This document shows positions 9,312 through 17,873 of a stretch of DNA of 64,000 nt, in pieces. A program made the position numbers and the translations under genes. The stretch's first letter is position 1; every line of letters begins with the position of its first letter. The stretch spans positions 39,528 to 103,527 of the forward strand of contig JAGSHN010000030.1 of the NCBI GenBank assembly GCA_029855935.1, read 5' to 3'. This DNA is from Candidatus Thorarchaeota archaeon (GTDB lineage Archaea > Asgardarchaeota > Thorarchaeia > Thorarchaeales > Thorarchaeaceae). The notes beneath the pieces were generated by a model, which saw nothing but the letters and a program-made list of their open reading frames with translations, made no database searches and was not told the DNA's origin.

Positions 9312-9494
9312 TCCCAACCAATCCCTGTCGGGTCCGTGTGTCCGGACATCGAGAAGACGCAGGGCTTAAATGGCGCTCTGCACTCAAGTCTATTTCTGGT
9401 TGGGCCACCCTGAGAGGCTATGGGGAACTGTGGGCGTAGACTCTGAACAACACCGGGTGAAGACTGGAAGATCAAGTCTAGTGGCGGGACACCT

Positions 9495-11225
9495 ATGCTG
9501 GCTCCTGTGATCAAGGCTCTGCCGTTCGGCATTGCCGTATTCGACAGCGGCGGTAGGCTGCACTTGGCCAACAGCAGATGGTGCAGGCTCTTTGGAGTCA
9601 AGGAACGCGACGCAAGAAGCCTTGTTCTAAAAGACCTTCACGGCGACGGCCCCCTTGAGAGAGTACGTTCCCTATTTCTTCTTTTCGAGCAGCGTCCCAG
9701 CGAGGAACATGCTCCGATCAACTTGGAGAGCAGCGATGACCACACTGGGCCAATCACGGTATTTCCCTTGCAGAGCGAAGGCTCCTTCCACGGGCTACTC
9801 GTGATGGAGGATGTCCCACGCGGAATCGTCTCCAAGCTGGAGGCAACGTTTAGTGGAATCGTCGGTTCGGCAGTTGTGGTTCACAGGCCTGATGGTAAGA
9901 TCGTGTACGCCACTCCAGAGTTGGCGGCAATGGTTGGAATTGGCCAAGATGAGATACTCCAGAAGGACATAACAGACCTTGAATATGGCCTCACGAAGAG
10001 ACGGCTTGCAGACAGGCTCAAGAGACTCAGACAGAAGGGCGGACAGATGACGTTCCGGACAAGGATTGTGAGCCGTGCTGGCAACAACATTCCCTGCCGA
10101 GCGAAAGACCTGTGCCTTGGTGTGGACACAATGAGTCTCATCATCAGTATGTTCACACCAACCCGAGCGCAGGACCAGCTTCTACTCCGTCCGGTCTACT
10201 CTGAGCTCGCAGGACGTGCCTTCGAGGCCATTCCACTGCCAGCATTCGTGTGGGAACGCGTGAAAGGCCAGACTGTGCTGAGGATGTACAACAGGGCCGC
10301 CTACGAGTTCACCGACGGCAGGATTGCCAACTACACAGGGTTGCCAGTGGGCAGAATCTTTCCAAGAATGCCTGAGATTGACAGTGCAATCACGCATACT
10401 CTTGAGACCCATCATCCTATTGGTGGTGAGATACCGTGTGCGTGCAATGCCCTCGGGATGAACGGAATCTTCGTCTTCTCGTTTTCGTGGCTTGCTCCGA
10501 AGACCGTTCTCATGACTGTGATGGACATCACCCGCCACATCAGGACGCAACGTCGGCTTGAGCGTCAGACCAAGGAGCTGAGCGCATTTGCCCATGATGT
10601 CAACCACGATGTGAAGAACCTCTTGCAGCAGATACTGATAGAGGTGGACCTTCTCACCGAGGACCACGACCGTTCTCGGGCCGAGCGCGTAGTCGAGCTT
10701 GTGGGCAAGATCACAAGGGTCCTCCAAGAGTCTGTCGAACTGGCAGATGCAGGTCAGATCATTGGAAGACCGGTGGTCACACCGCTGGAGCGACTTGTCA
10801 GAGAGGCCTCAGAACTCCTCGGCCTCCCGCCTCGAGCCGTGAGTATGAACGCCTTGCCGACTGTGAGATGCGACCCCTCACGCATATTGAGGGTGTTCCT
10901 CAACCTGTTCTCAAACGCCATCCAGCACGGCAAGGCAAGAAGCATTCGAGTGAGATGGTATCCGTCCTCCAGGCGCCTCACTGTTTCAAATGACGGCGTG
11001 CTTGTGGACGAGGAGATTCGCAGGAAGATGTTCCGCGAGCGGGTGTCGAGTGACAGACAGGGCGGAAGAGGGCTTCTCATTGTCCGACGGATAATTGATG
11101 CTCACGGCTGGTCGATACGCCTGCTCGATACAAAGAGGACTACTTTTGAGATCAGGATTCCGGCACACGCAATCGTAGATGATAGGAAAAAGGCTGCTTC
11201 GGAAGGCGAGCCTGAAGAGAAGTGA
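9495..11225 (+). CDS. PAS-domain sensor histidine kinase (soluble)
   Basis: This 576-residue kinase has no membrane spans. PAS-like modules are visible at ~5-110, ~115-225 (VVHRPDGKIVYATPELAAMVG) and ~235-350. The phosphoacceptor region is FAHDVNHDVKNLLQQILIEV at ~370. The ATPase domain includes N-box NLFSNAIQHG (~475), a G1 region altered to VSNDGVLVD, and G2 GGRGLLIVRRI (~525). The SNDG form of G1 replaces the usual DxGxG, as in some archaeal kinases. No response regulator is adjacent, so the partner is unknown. ATG 9495 is taken as the start; an intrinsic hairpin follows the gene. Confidence 0.88.
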   Translation: MLAPVIKALPFGIAVFDSGGRLHLANSRWCRLFGVKERDARSLVLKDLHGDGPLERVRSLFLLFEQRPSEEHAPINLESSDDHTGPITVFPLQSEGSFHGLLVMEDVPRGIVSKLEATFSGIVGSAVVVHRPDGKIVYATPELAAMVGIGQDEILQKDITDLEYGLTKRRLADRLKRLRQKGGQMTFRTRIVSRAGNNIPCRAKDLCLGVDTMSLIISMFTPTRAQDQLLLRPVYSELAGRAFEAIPLPAFVWERVKGQTVLRMYNRAAYEFTDGRIANYTGLPVGRIFPRMPEIDSAITHTLETHHPIGGEIPCACNALGMNGIFVFSFSWLAPKTVLMTVMDITRHIRTQRRLERQTKELSAFAHDVNHDVKNLLQQILIEVDLLTEDHDRSRAERVVELVGKITRVLQESVELADAGQIIGRPVVTPLERLVREASELLGLPPRAVSMNALPTVRCDPSRILRVFLNLFSNAIQHGKARSIRVRWYPSSRRLTVSNDGVLVDEEIRRKMFRERVSSDRQGGRGLLIVRRIIDAHGWSIRLLDTKRTTFEIRIPAHAIVDDRKKAASEGEPEEK

Positions 11226-11272
11226 TTGGACCGTATCCCTCAATGCCCTCAATGGTGGATATGGGTCAAGCG

Positions 11273-11303
11273 GGAATCAGGGCCCTCCGAGGACCCTGAT
11301 TCC
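11273..11303 (+). terminator. Hairpin terminator between convergent genes
   Basis: The arms GGAATCAGGG (11273-11282) and CCCTGATTCC (11294-11303) pair perfectly, and inner CCTC/GAGG extend the stem apart from one mismatch. TTTTGTCTT follows at about 11314. The element lies between the histidine kinase (+) and the TusA gene (-), where a bidirectional terminator is expected. Confidence 0.6.
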
Positions 11304-11353
11304 GCGAGGAATCGTTTTGTCTTCCCCGTGGCATTGCCAGGGGCGTCCGCGGT

Positions 11354-11593
11354 CTACTTGGTCCTCTTGATGAACCAGATGAACTTGCCGTCCTCCTCGT
11401 TCATCCCGAGGATCTCGTGGCCGGTACGTTCCGCCCATGCCGGGAAGTCCTTCTTGGTCCCGATGTCAGTGGCTATGACTTTCAGGACCTGCCCGACCTC
11501 CACATTCTGAATCTCCTTCTTCAGCTTCAGTACGGGCATCGGACATCGAAGGCCTGATGCGTCAAATTCTCTCGCAAACTCGTAGTCGGTCAT
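11354..11593 (-). CDS. tusA: TusA/SirA-like sulfur carrier protein
   Basis: This small protein of about 79 residues has the TusA signature FDASGLRCPMPVLKLKKEI, with the sulfur-carrying cysteine in CPMP. TusA proteins bind sulfur as a persulfide and pass it between sulfurtransferases. ATG at 11593 is preferred over the upstream in-frame ATG at 11611 because the family fold starts right after it. It faces a DsrE-like gene pair and is one of two TusA paralogues within 2 kb, so it probably belongs to a local sulfur-trafficking set. Confidence 0.85.
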   Translation of the reverse strand: MTDYEFAREFDASGLRCPMPVLKLKKEIQNVEVGQVLKVIATDIGTKKDFPAWAERTGHEILGMNEEDGKFIWFIKRTK

Positions 11594-11780
11594 TGTGCAT
11601 CGTCGTCGCACGCCAGCTGAGCCCTATTATTCGTTTTCGTATGTGAAATGTCAATTTTTGAAATCGTCATCAGGTGATTGAGTTCGGTTGCAGGCTGTAA
11701 GAGTCGCGCCTCCAAAATGTGCTAGTTTCGTCAGACTTATCTGGATGATTGGCGGACTCCGAACACCTAGGTGAAGAGCT

Positions 11781-12176
11781 ATGGCAGTCTTCCAATTGCT
11801 ACTACTTGTTCTGGTAGGACTGGCCATCGGGACAATGTTCTCGGGTTTCATGCTTGCCCGTAGAATGGGAATGTTCCTGATGATGCAGGTGATGATGTTG
11901 ATGCTGTCGATGTTTGTGGCGTTCGGCGCCCTTGCTGTTGGGCTGCTCCTTCCGCCGCAGGTCCCTGCTCAATTCGACCTTCTGCATCTCATCCTGATTG
12001 TCGACCTGATCCTTGTGCTCCTCGCTCTGCTGATGGAGTTCGGTCAAGTCGTCCCAATCTTGATGAAGACTATGCAGGGCGCACCAATGCACAGCAGCCA
12101 CATCACAAACCTGCTCGTGCTGTTCTTTCTGCTACTCGGGCTTGTGATGTACTACCCGATCCTAGCAGTCCTATAG
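11781..12176 (+). CDS. Small four-span membrane protein beside DsrE
   Basis: This 131-residue protein is almost entirely hydrophobic, with about four spans (~5-27, ~32-56, ~68-90, ~108-130) and methionine-rich stretches such as RRMGMFLMMQVMMLML. No family is recognised. It is followed after 15 bp by a DsrE-like gene on the same strand, so the two are likely co-transcribed. It could anchor or channel a sulfur or sulfite compound for DsrE and TusA, but nothing in the sequence proves this. Confidence 0.65.
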   Translation: MAVFQLLLLVLVGLAIGTMFSGFMLARRMGMFLMMQVMMLMLSMFVAFGALAVGLLLPPQVPAQFDLLHLILIVDLILVLLALLMEFGQVVPILMKTMQGAPMHSSHITNLLVLFFLLLGLVMYYPILAVL

Positions 12177-12191
12177 GAGGATGAAGAGAGA

Positions 12192-12554
12192 ATGCCATCA
12201 CTGTATATCATTGGTCAGTGGGGCCCTGAGGCCGCCGAGCGCTGCTACGGACCATTCGTGACTGGGACTACCGCTCAGGCACAGGAGATTGATGTCACCA
12301 TCTTCCTGATGATGGACGCCGTCTGGCTCGTCAAGAAGGGTGTGCCTGAGAAGATCAAGGCTCCGGGATTCCCGCCCCTGCCGGAACTCATCGACGCGTT
12401 TCTTGAGGCTGGTGGGAAGATTCAGGTCTGTTCGAACTCTGCAGAGTTCAGAGGTCTGAGCGAGAAGGACCTCTATGATGAGCGGATCGAGATTGCCGGA
12501 GCGGCCACCATGGTGGACGGTATCTTCAAGCACGACCGGTACATTGCGTTCTAG
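12192..12554 (+). CDS. DsrE-like sulfurtransferase family protein
   Basis: This 120-residue protein resembles DsrE/DsrF/peroxiredoxin-like proteins: a beta strand plus glycine loop at the N-terminus, a central VTIFLMMDAVWLVKKG motif and EAGGKIQVCSNSAEFRGL carrying the cysteine where DsrE family members hold the active-site Cys (~residue 80). Such proteins bind or transfer sulfane sulfur, often with TusA. It follows the small membrane protein in one operon. GGAGGATG precedes the start as a good ribosome site. Confidence 0.8.
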   Translation: MPSLYIIGQWGPEAAERCYGPFVTGTTAQAQEIDVTIFLMMDAVWLVKKGVPEKIKAPGFPPLPELIDAFLEAGGKIQVCSNSAEFRGLSEKDLYDERIEIAGAATMVDGIFKHDRYIAF

Positions 12555-12893
12555 GGGATGCTGGGCCAATCGGCCCCTCCTCTATCCTATTTTTCTCGGA
12601 ATTGCAGTCGACCCAGAGAAGAGTCTGATTGTGGCGCTCTCCTCAGACCGATGAGCATCTCTGACTCAGAGACGATACCCGTCGGGAGTGCACGCCGTTC
12701 AAACCATGTTCGTCAGAGGTCACGTGAGGCCTCTGGATTGGGCTGCCAATGATCGTCACTCAGGTCCGTGTTCTTGACGACGCGGCCACGAGGAGGGTGC
12801 TCGCACCGTGTGGAGCCAATAGAAATAGTTGGTGGGACGCTCTTCCGACCCGGGCATAGCCGCGTCAGAGGAGCGACCCGCTCGGCAGTGCGA
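12555..12893. other. Non-coding gap between convergent DsrE and TusA genes
   Basis: Beyond the terminator hairpin near its left end, this stretch shows no start codon with a ribosome site, no RNA-like structure and no repeat that I can support. Confidence 0.4.
12563..12594 (+). terminator. Terminator hairpin after the DsrE gene
   Basis: GGGCC (12563-12567) and GGCCC (12572-12576) form a short perfect stem with loop AATC. A run of five T follows at 12590-12594. It lies 9 bp after the DsrE stop codon. Confidence 0.55.
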
Positions 12894-13145
12894 CTACTTC
12901 ACGCACTCGAAGTACAGTGCCCACTCGCCGTCATCAATCTCCTCGACACCAAGGAACTTGTTCTTCGTCTTTGCGATCTCTCTCTGAACAGAGTCCACCG
13001 CGGGTGGATGGTCAATCAGGACCTTAAGTACGGTCCCCGGTGCCAGCTTCATCAGAGTCTGTTTCGTGCGCAAAGCCGGGTAGGGACACACTTGTCCCCG
13101 CACATCAAGCTCTTCATCATAGTCCATCTTTCTGTCTACCTCCAT
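12894..13145 (-). CDS. TusA/SirA-like sulfur carrier protein, second copy
   Basis: This 83-residue protein has LDVRGQVCPYPALRTKQTL, the TusA pattern with CPYP as carrier motif. Methionine 7 (13127) could be the true start. It is the last gene of the operon that carries Hdr subunits, 10 bp after the FrhB-like gene, so it is probably made with them. That position suggests it supplies or removes sulfur for the Hdr complex, as TusA does in sulfur-oxidising Hdr-like systems. The substrate is inferred. Confidence 0.85.
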   Translation of the reverse strand: MEVDRKMDYDEELDVRGQVCPYPALRTKQTLMKLAPGTVLKVLIDHPPAVDSVQREIAKTKNKFLGVEEIDDGEWALYFECVK

Positions 13146-13155
13146 TATGTCTTCT

Positions 13156-14196
13156 CTATTCCTTCAGCGACCACGCGAGGCGATAGGGATCGCTTGGATC
13201 CTCCAGTAGCTCCACAGCACCCTCCTGTTGGAGAACAAGAAGGTGGTAGTGGACCTTCTCGGGTGGCGCCTCCAGTCGTTGAGCTATCTCGACTGTGGTG
13301 GCCTCACCAACGGCCGAGAGTTCGCTCGCAATCCTCTCGCGCAGAGGCCTCTTGACCTCCGCTGGAGTGCGTTTGGCCTTACGTGCCTGAGATGCAGTGA
13401 CCCTTGAGTAGTCAGCCTCACCAATCTCGAAGAGTCCTGCCCCCAGTGCCTGATCAAGCACGGCCTTCCCGCGCTCCGTCAGTGCGATGACTGTCGTATA
13501 GCCCTTCTTGCTGCCCGCAAAGCCGCAAGAGATATCGGCATGCGTGGCCACAAAGTCCGTGCAGTACTCGCAGGGCGTCATCTTTGTGGTCTTGCCGTCA
13601 TCCGTCTTCCGCATGTTGTTGGAACAGAACAGGCCAATCTTGAGTACACTAATGCCAAGAGTCTCCTCCCAACGCGACACCCCACGTAGCTCGCACGGCA
13701 GCCCGACCACTGCGAGTCTACCACGCGTGTCGCGCTGATGCCGGATGAGATGCTCCATCACGCCGCTCGGAGAGTATCTGGTCCCGGCTAGGGAGGGTAT
13801 GTCGTCCGCCTTCTCGACGACCATAGGCTCAGGTGAGTACTTCTCTCCCGTCACCCCCACCACAGCATCGACATCGCCGTTCTCGAGAAGGAACTTGAAC
13901 AGTGTCGTCACAAAGCCGCCATTCGATGCACTCTCCAAGATCGCCTCGTCTTTGGAGCGGACCGAGACGACCGCAAGAGGCTCCTCGATCTCAGCGGGTA
14001 CCTGTTCGGGGTGTGCCTGTGGACAGATGTCAAAACATCGTCCGCAATGGTCGGCACCGCGTCGCAGGATGCATTTGCCCGTCAGAGTCGGTACGCCGTC
14101 CTTCATTGTGATGGACTTGCAGGTACCAACGCATAGGCCGCAGCCCTCGCACAGGCCGCGGTCAATCACCTGTTCCTTAAGCAGATCGAAGCTCAC
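13156..14196 (-). CDS. FrhB-like F420-hydrogenase/dehydrogenase beta subunit fused to a winged-helix domain
   Basis: Residues 1-265 match the FrhB/FdhB family: N-terminal iron-sulfur cysteines in GLCEGCGLCVGTC and HCGRCFDICPQ, then SASNGGFVTTLFKFLL, GTRYSPSGVM, VVGLPCELRG, IGLFCSNNM and ADISCGFAGSKKGYTTV. Family members bind FAD and transfer electrons to F420 or a related acceptor. Residues ~270-346 form a separate winged-helix domain (RERIASELSAVGEATTVEIA, then APPEKVHYHLLVLQQEG), an unusual fusion. GTG 14196 is chosen because GGGAGTGG lies just upstream and the cysteine motif begins shortly after; the longer frame to 14313 would overlap the preceding gene by 137 bp. Confidence 0.82.
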   Translation of the reverse strand: MSFDLLKEQVIDRGLCEGCGLCVGTCKSITMKDGVPTLTGKCILRRGADHCGRCFDICPQAHPEQVPAEIEEPLAVVSVRSKDEAILESASNGGFVTTLFKFLLENGDVDAVVGVTGEKYSPEPMVVEKADDIPSLAGTRYSPSGVMEHLIRHQRDTRGRLAVVGLPCELRGVSRWEETLGISVLKIGLFCSNNMRKTDDGKTTKMTPCEYCTDFVATHADISCGFAGSKKGYTTVIALTERGKAVLDQALGAGLFEIGEADYSRVTASQARKAKRTPAEVKRPLRERIASELSAVGEATTVEIAQRLEAPPEKVHYHLLVLQQEGAVELLEDPSDPYRLAWSLKE

Positions 14197-15439
14197 ATGA
14201 CCACTCCCTGATAACACCCTGTTCATCAGTTGAAAACGAAACGCGGCTACAGCCGTCCTCAGACCGCGCGTGAACGGCCTTGATCTCAAGAGGACCCACG
14301 CAGTACGTGTCAAAGCCGTTCTTGGCGGACTTCACAGGTCTCTTGAAGCCGCCGAAGTAGACGTTCGACAGGACCTCGTTGCCGCCAATAGTCCGAATCT
14401 TGTCAATGACGCCCTCAAGCGCCTCGATGTCGTGCTGGTCCAGTGCCGTCAGAAGCCCGTCCTGAGCAGCACGGAGCTCTGACCGCAGCTCGCGGGTCTC
14501 ATCACTCACCTGAATCCCTGCTGCAGCCTCGTAGGCCTCGATCAGATTCAGAGCAACAGAGATGCCATAGCGGCCGTAGATTGTGGCAGCTATCTGAGGT
14601 GCCTCCTCAATCGGACGAGCCACCATTATGTCGGCAAGCTCGTCGCCTGTTGATGGATTGCGTCCTGGAAACTTGAAATGGGAGGCGAGATGAAACCTGA
14701 AGAACGTCCCCACAACATCCACCAGCGAGCGCGTTATCTCATCAGGTCTGTCGCCAAGCCGGTCTGTCGCGCAGTCCGTGGCGACGGTATCCACCTGCAA
14801 GTTGACCGCCAGGGAGCCAAAGTACCCGATCATTCGACCGGGCGGGTCGTCAACCATCCCGACACAGCCCCTGCACGGAGTATCGAAGTCTATGCAGCGC
14901 TGGGCACATCTCGCAGAGAGGACACCACTACATGCCAGCCCGAGATTGTTGAAGCATTTCTCCCTGTTCGACCAGTCAGGCACGCGGATGATCTTGTCAA
15001 ACTCCTCGTCAGTGAAGTGGCGCTCGCACTCCGAGCAGAGAGGCTGACGTTGAGCAGATTGCCCCTCAATGACTGAGAGGAGTTCATCCGGACTTGGCGC
15101 ACAACCGAGGACTGAGGCCACTGGGGAAAGATATTCGGTCACCGGGACCACATCTGCTCCCTTCTGATTCATCAGTCCGAATATGCCACCAGTGTACGGA
15201 CAGGTGCCGTACAGAATCAACTTCTTTCCTCTACTCAGAAGCTCTCTGAGTCTTGCCTCGTCGGACTTTCGCGCGTATCCGGTGATAACGACAAAGTCGG
15301 CGTCATTGTCACTGCCGCTACCGCCGTCAATGAGAGGATGAGAGACAAACTCCACAGAGCTGTTCTTCGCCAGAGTCAGTAGATCCCACGCACAGCGCTC
15401 GCAGCCCCGCAACTGGACAACACTCAGTCTCACCATCAC
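14177..15439 (-). CDS. Hydrogenase small-subunit-like (MvhG/VhuG-like) protein with long C-terminal extension
   Basis: The first ~210 of 420 residues resemble the iron-sulfur small subunit of F420-non-reducing hydrogenase: QLRGCERCAWDLL, YGTCPYTGGIFGLMN, LCSECERHFTDEEF, and GLACSGVLSARCAQRC followed by TPCRGCVGMVDD. These cysteines would bind three [4Fe-4S] clusters. The C-terminal ~200 residues are an unrecognised, mostly helical extension. No [NiFe] large subunit is encoded in this operon, so this subunit probably acts as an electron conduit between MvhD-HdrABC and the FrhB-like protein. It overlaps MvhD by 4 bp and FrhB-like by 20 bp. Confidence 0.75.
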   Translation of the reverse strand: MMVRLSVVQLRGCERCAWDLLTLAKNSSVEFVSHPLIDGGSGSDNDADFVVITGYARKSDEARLRELLSRGKKLILYGTCPYTGGIFGLMNQKGADVVPVTEYLSPVASVLGCAPSPDELLSVIEGQSAQRQPLCSECERHFTDEEFDKIIRVPDWSNREKCFNNLGLACSGVLSARCAQRCIDFDTPCRGCVGMVDDPPGRMIGYFGSLAVNLQVDTVATDCATDRLGDRPDEITRSLVDVVGTFFRFHLASHFKFPGRNPSTGDELADIMVARPIEEAPQIAATIYGRYGISVALNLIEAYEAAAGIQVSDETRELRSELRAAQDGLLTALDQHDIEALEGVIDKIRTIGGNEVLSNVYFGGFKRPVKSAKNGFDTYCVGPLEIKAVHARSEDGCSRVSFSTDEQGVIREWSCELRSA

Positions 15440-15840
15440 TTTGCACCTCCGGGACAGGGCGGGGTCTCTGGGTCGTACTTCCGCTCGAGGATGTCCTCAA
15501 AGTCGCCGACAATGGTGTCGCCCTCAGCAGCCCTCGATGTGTACATCGTCACGCAGTCGGTGCTGTATCCCATCTCGACAAGGAACTTCTTCACTATCTT
15601 GACCCGTCGGAGCGTGATCAGGTTGGCGTCACTGAAGTGGCAGGCTCCAAAGCAGCAGCCGATGACTGCCACCGCCTCCGCTCCGTTGTTGAAGGCATGA
15701 AGAATCTCCCGTGCGCCCGCACGGCCAGCACACGGCACTCTCACTATGTGTATCTCGTCGCTGTATCTCATTCGTTGGACACCAGCGGTGTTTGCAGCAC
15801 CCTGGGCACAATTCTGACAGAGAAAGGCCACAATCATCAC
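15436..15840 (-). CDS. mvhD: MvhD-like hydrogenase iron-sulfur (delta) subunit
   Basis: This 134-residue protein matches MvhD/VhuD: FLCQNCAQGAANTAG at the N-terminus, RVPCAGRAG, and VIGCCFGACHFSDAN, which supply the cysteines of a [2Fe-2S] cluster. MvhD passes electrons between a hydrogenase (or other module) and HdrA. It overlaps hdrA by 4 bp. The C-terminus ends with a proline-rich, cysteine-containing tail not always present in the family. Confidence 0.9.
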   Translation of the reverse strand: MMIVAFLCQNCAQGAANTAGVQRMRYSDEIHIVRVPCAGRAGAREILHAFNNGAEAVAVIGCCFGACHFSDANLITLRRVKIVKKFLVEMGYSTDCVTMYTSRAAEGDTIVGDFEDILERKYDPETPPCPGGAK

Positions 15841-17873
15841 TCATCGCCTCCTTCAAGCTCTGCTGCCACGGACAATAGCGCACTGACCTCTGCGTTCAGC
15901 TGCGAGTCCCTGAAGTTCCGAATCTGGATTGCACCCACTGGACAGGCCGGAACGCACGCACCGCAGCTCTTGCACGCAACATCGTTCACCTTCGGCTTCT
16001 CCCCCTCGGCCACCGATATGGCACCAACGGGGCACGTCGTCACGCATCCGAGGCAGGATATGCACAGTTCCTCGTCAATCACAGCGGTGTCCATCCGTTT
16101 CTCCAAAAAACCCTGGACAAGGGGTTGTGCAGCAGCCGATGCAGCGCCGCCAGCATGTGCCACCGTCTGGGTGATGTCTTTCGGCCCCTGAATGGCCCCG
16201 GCCAAGTAGACTCCATCGCGACTGCTGCGGACAGGACCCATCTTGACGTGGTACTCCTTCGCGAAGCCCTCCTTTGCTCGGAGCAGCTCCAGCTTGGCAC
16301 TGAGTTTTCCAAAACCCCTCGGCGCGACCATTCCCGCGCTCAGAACAACAAGGTCCGCCTCGATGCACATCGGCATATGGGTCAGTGTGTCCTCGACCTC
16401 GACGCGGATCTTGTCGCCTGTAGGGTCAGGGGTGATGGTCGAGGGACGACCTCGGATGAATCTGATGCCCTTCTTCTGGGCGCGCTTGTAGTACTCCTCG
16501 TAGTACAGTCCTGGTGTCCGGATATCAATGTAGCAGAAGTACACCTCAGTGTCGGGTAGATGGTCCTTGATTATGCCGGCATTCTTGATGCCGAACATGC
16601 AACACACGCCGGTACAGTATTCATTACCCACCTGATCGTTGCGCGACCCGACACATTGGACGACCACCACGGTCTTGGGCACTTCCCCATTAGACGGCCG
16701 TACTATCTTGCCTTTTGTCAGCGTGGTGGGCGCGAGCATGCGTTCCATCTGTAGCTGCGTTATGATGTCCGGATGGCCGTAGTGATAGGCGGTTATCTCC
16801 GTCGGGTCGTACTCCTCATAACCGGTTGCAACTACGATTGTCCCGACTTCGAATGTGCGCTCCTCCTTCGTCATCGAGAAGTCCACAGCGTCAACGGGGC
16901 ACACAATGACGCACGAGCCGCAGTCGATGCAGTGCTTCGTGTCCAGAGTGAAGACTGACGGGAGGGCCTGTGGGAAGGGCTTGTAGATTGCCTTGCGCAT
17001 CCCGAACCCGTGGTCCCACTCGTTCTCCACCTCGACAGGACAGACGTCTGCACATCGTCCACAAGAGGTGCAGTTGTCATGTACGTAGCGCGGCTTTGTT
17101 GTCACCTCGACCACAAAGTGGCCCATCGTTCCCTCTACATTGGTCACCTCACTGAGTGTGAGCACCTCAATGTCGGGATGACTCATCACTCCGTTGAGCA
17201 GCGGGCTGACCGTGCACATCGGGCACTCATTAGTGGGGAATGTCTTGTTTAGCATCGTCATATGCCCGCCAATCGAGGTCTCTTTCTCGACGAGGACCAC
17301 TGGAATCCCGAGCTCAGCAAGGTCCATTGCCGCCCTGAGGCCAGCGACGCCGCCTCCAACGACCATTGTGCGTTTTGTGATCGGAATCTTCCTCGTGGCC
17401 ACGGGCTCTTTCTTCGAGGCCCGTGCGACACCAGCAGCGACCATCCGCTTTGCCTTCTCCGTTGCCGCCTTCTTGTCATCAGTGACCCAAGAACACCACT
17501 CGCGTATGTTCACCTGAGTGTGCATATGCGGGTTCAGTCCGAGATCACTAATGGCCTTGGCAAAGGTCGGCCAGTGCTGCTCGTACGAGCACGACGCAAC
17601 GACCGTTCTATTCAGTCCGTGCTCCTTCACGGCCTTCTGAATGAGCTCAATGCCCTGCTTTGAACACATAAACAGGTAGTCAGTCGAGTATTCCACGTTT
17701 GGCAGATGAGAGGCGAACTCGGCAACATCCTTGACATCAACGACACCCGCTATGTTCTCACCACAGTGACACACGAACACTCCGACGCGGGGCCGTTCCT
17801 GCTCCGCCGGTTCATCCTTGTTCTTCGCCTTCCTCGTCTTCCTCTGCTTGCCTTTCTTCTCGGACTTGCTCAT
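15837..17873 (-). CDS. hdrA: HdrA, FAD- and iron-sulfur-containing heterodisulfide reductase subunit A
   Basis: This 678-residue HdrA is complete. Its lysine-rich start precedes the N-terminal domain VGVFVCHCGENIAG (~30), the FAD Rossmann motif VVGGGVAGLRAAMDLAELG (~175), KTFPTNECPMCTVSP, an inserted two-cluster ferredoxin (CTSCGRCADVCPVEV and CIDCGSCVIVCPVDAV), and C-terminal ferredoxin motifs CISCLGCVTTCPVGAI and CKSCGACVPACPVGAI. HdrA carries the flavin that bifurcates electrons between ferredoxin and HdrBC. It sits between mvhD and hdrB with 4-bp overlaps. Confidence 0.95.
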   Translation of the reverse strand: MSKSEKKGKQRKTRKAKNKDEPAEQERPRVGVFVCHCGENIAGVVDVKDVAEFASHLPNVEYSTDYLFMCSKQGIELIQKAVKEHGLNRTVVASCSYEQHWPTFAKAISDLGLNPHMHTQVNIREWCSWVTDDKKAATEKAKRMVAAGVARASKKEPVATRKIPITKRTMVVGGGVAGLRAAMDLAELGIPVVLVEKETSIGGHMTMLNKTFPTNECPMCTVSPLLNGVMSHPDIEVLTLSEVTNVEGTMGHFVVEVTTKPRYVHDNCTSCGRCADVCPVEVENEWDHGFGMRKAIYKPFPQALPSVFTLDTKHCIDCGSCVIVCPVDAVDFSMTKEERTFEVGTIVVATGYEEYDPTEITAYHYGHPDIITQLQMERMLAPTTLTKGKIVRPSNGEVPKTVVVVQCVGSRNDQVGNEYCTGVCCMFGIKNAGIIKDHLPDTEVYFCYIDIRTPGLYYEEYYKRAQKKGIRFIRGRPSTITPDPTGDKIRVEVEDTLTHMPMCIEADLVVLSAGMVAPRGFGKLSAKLELLRAKEGFAKEYHVKMGPVRSSRDGVYLAGAIQGPKDITQTVAHAGGAASAAAQPLVQGFLEKRMDTAVIDEELCISCLGCVTTCPVGAISVAEGEKPKVNDVACKSCGACVPACPVGAIQIRNFRDSQLNAEVSALLSVAAELEGGDE

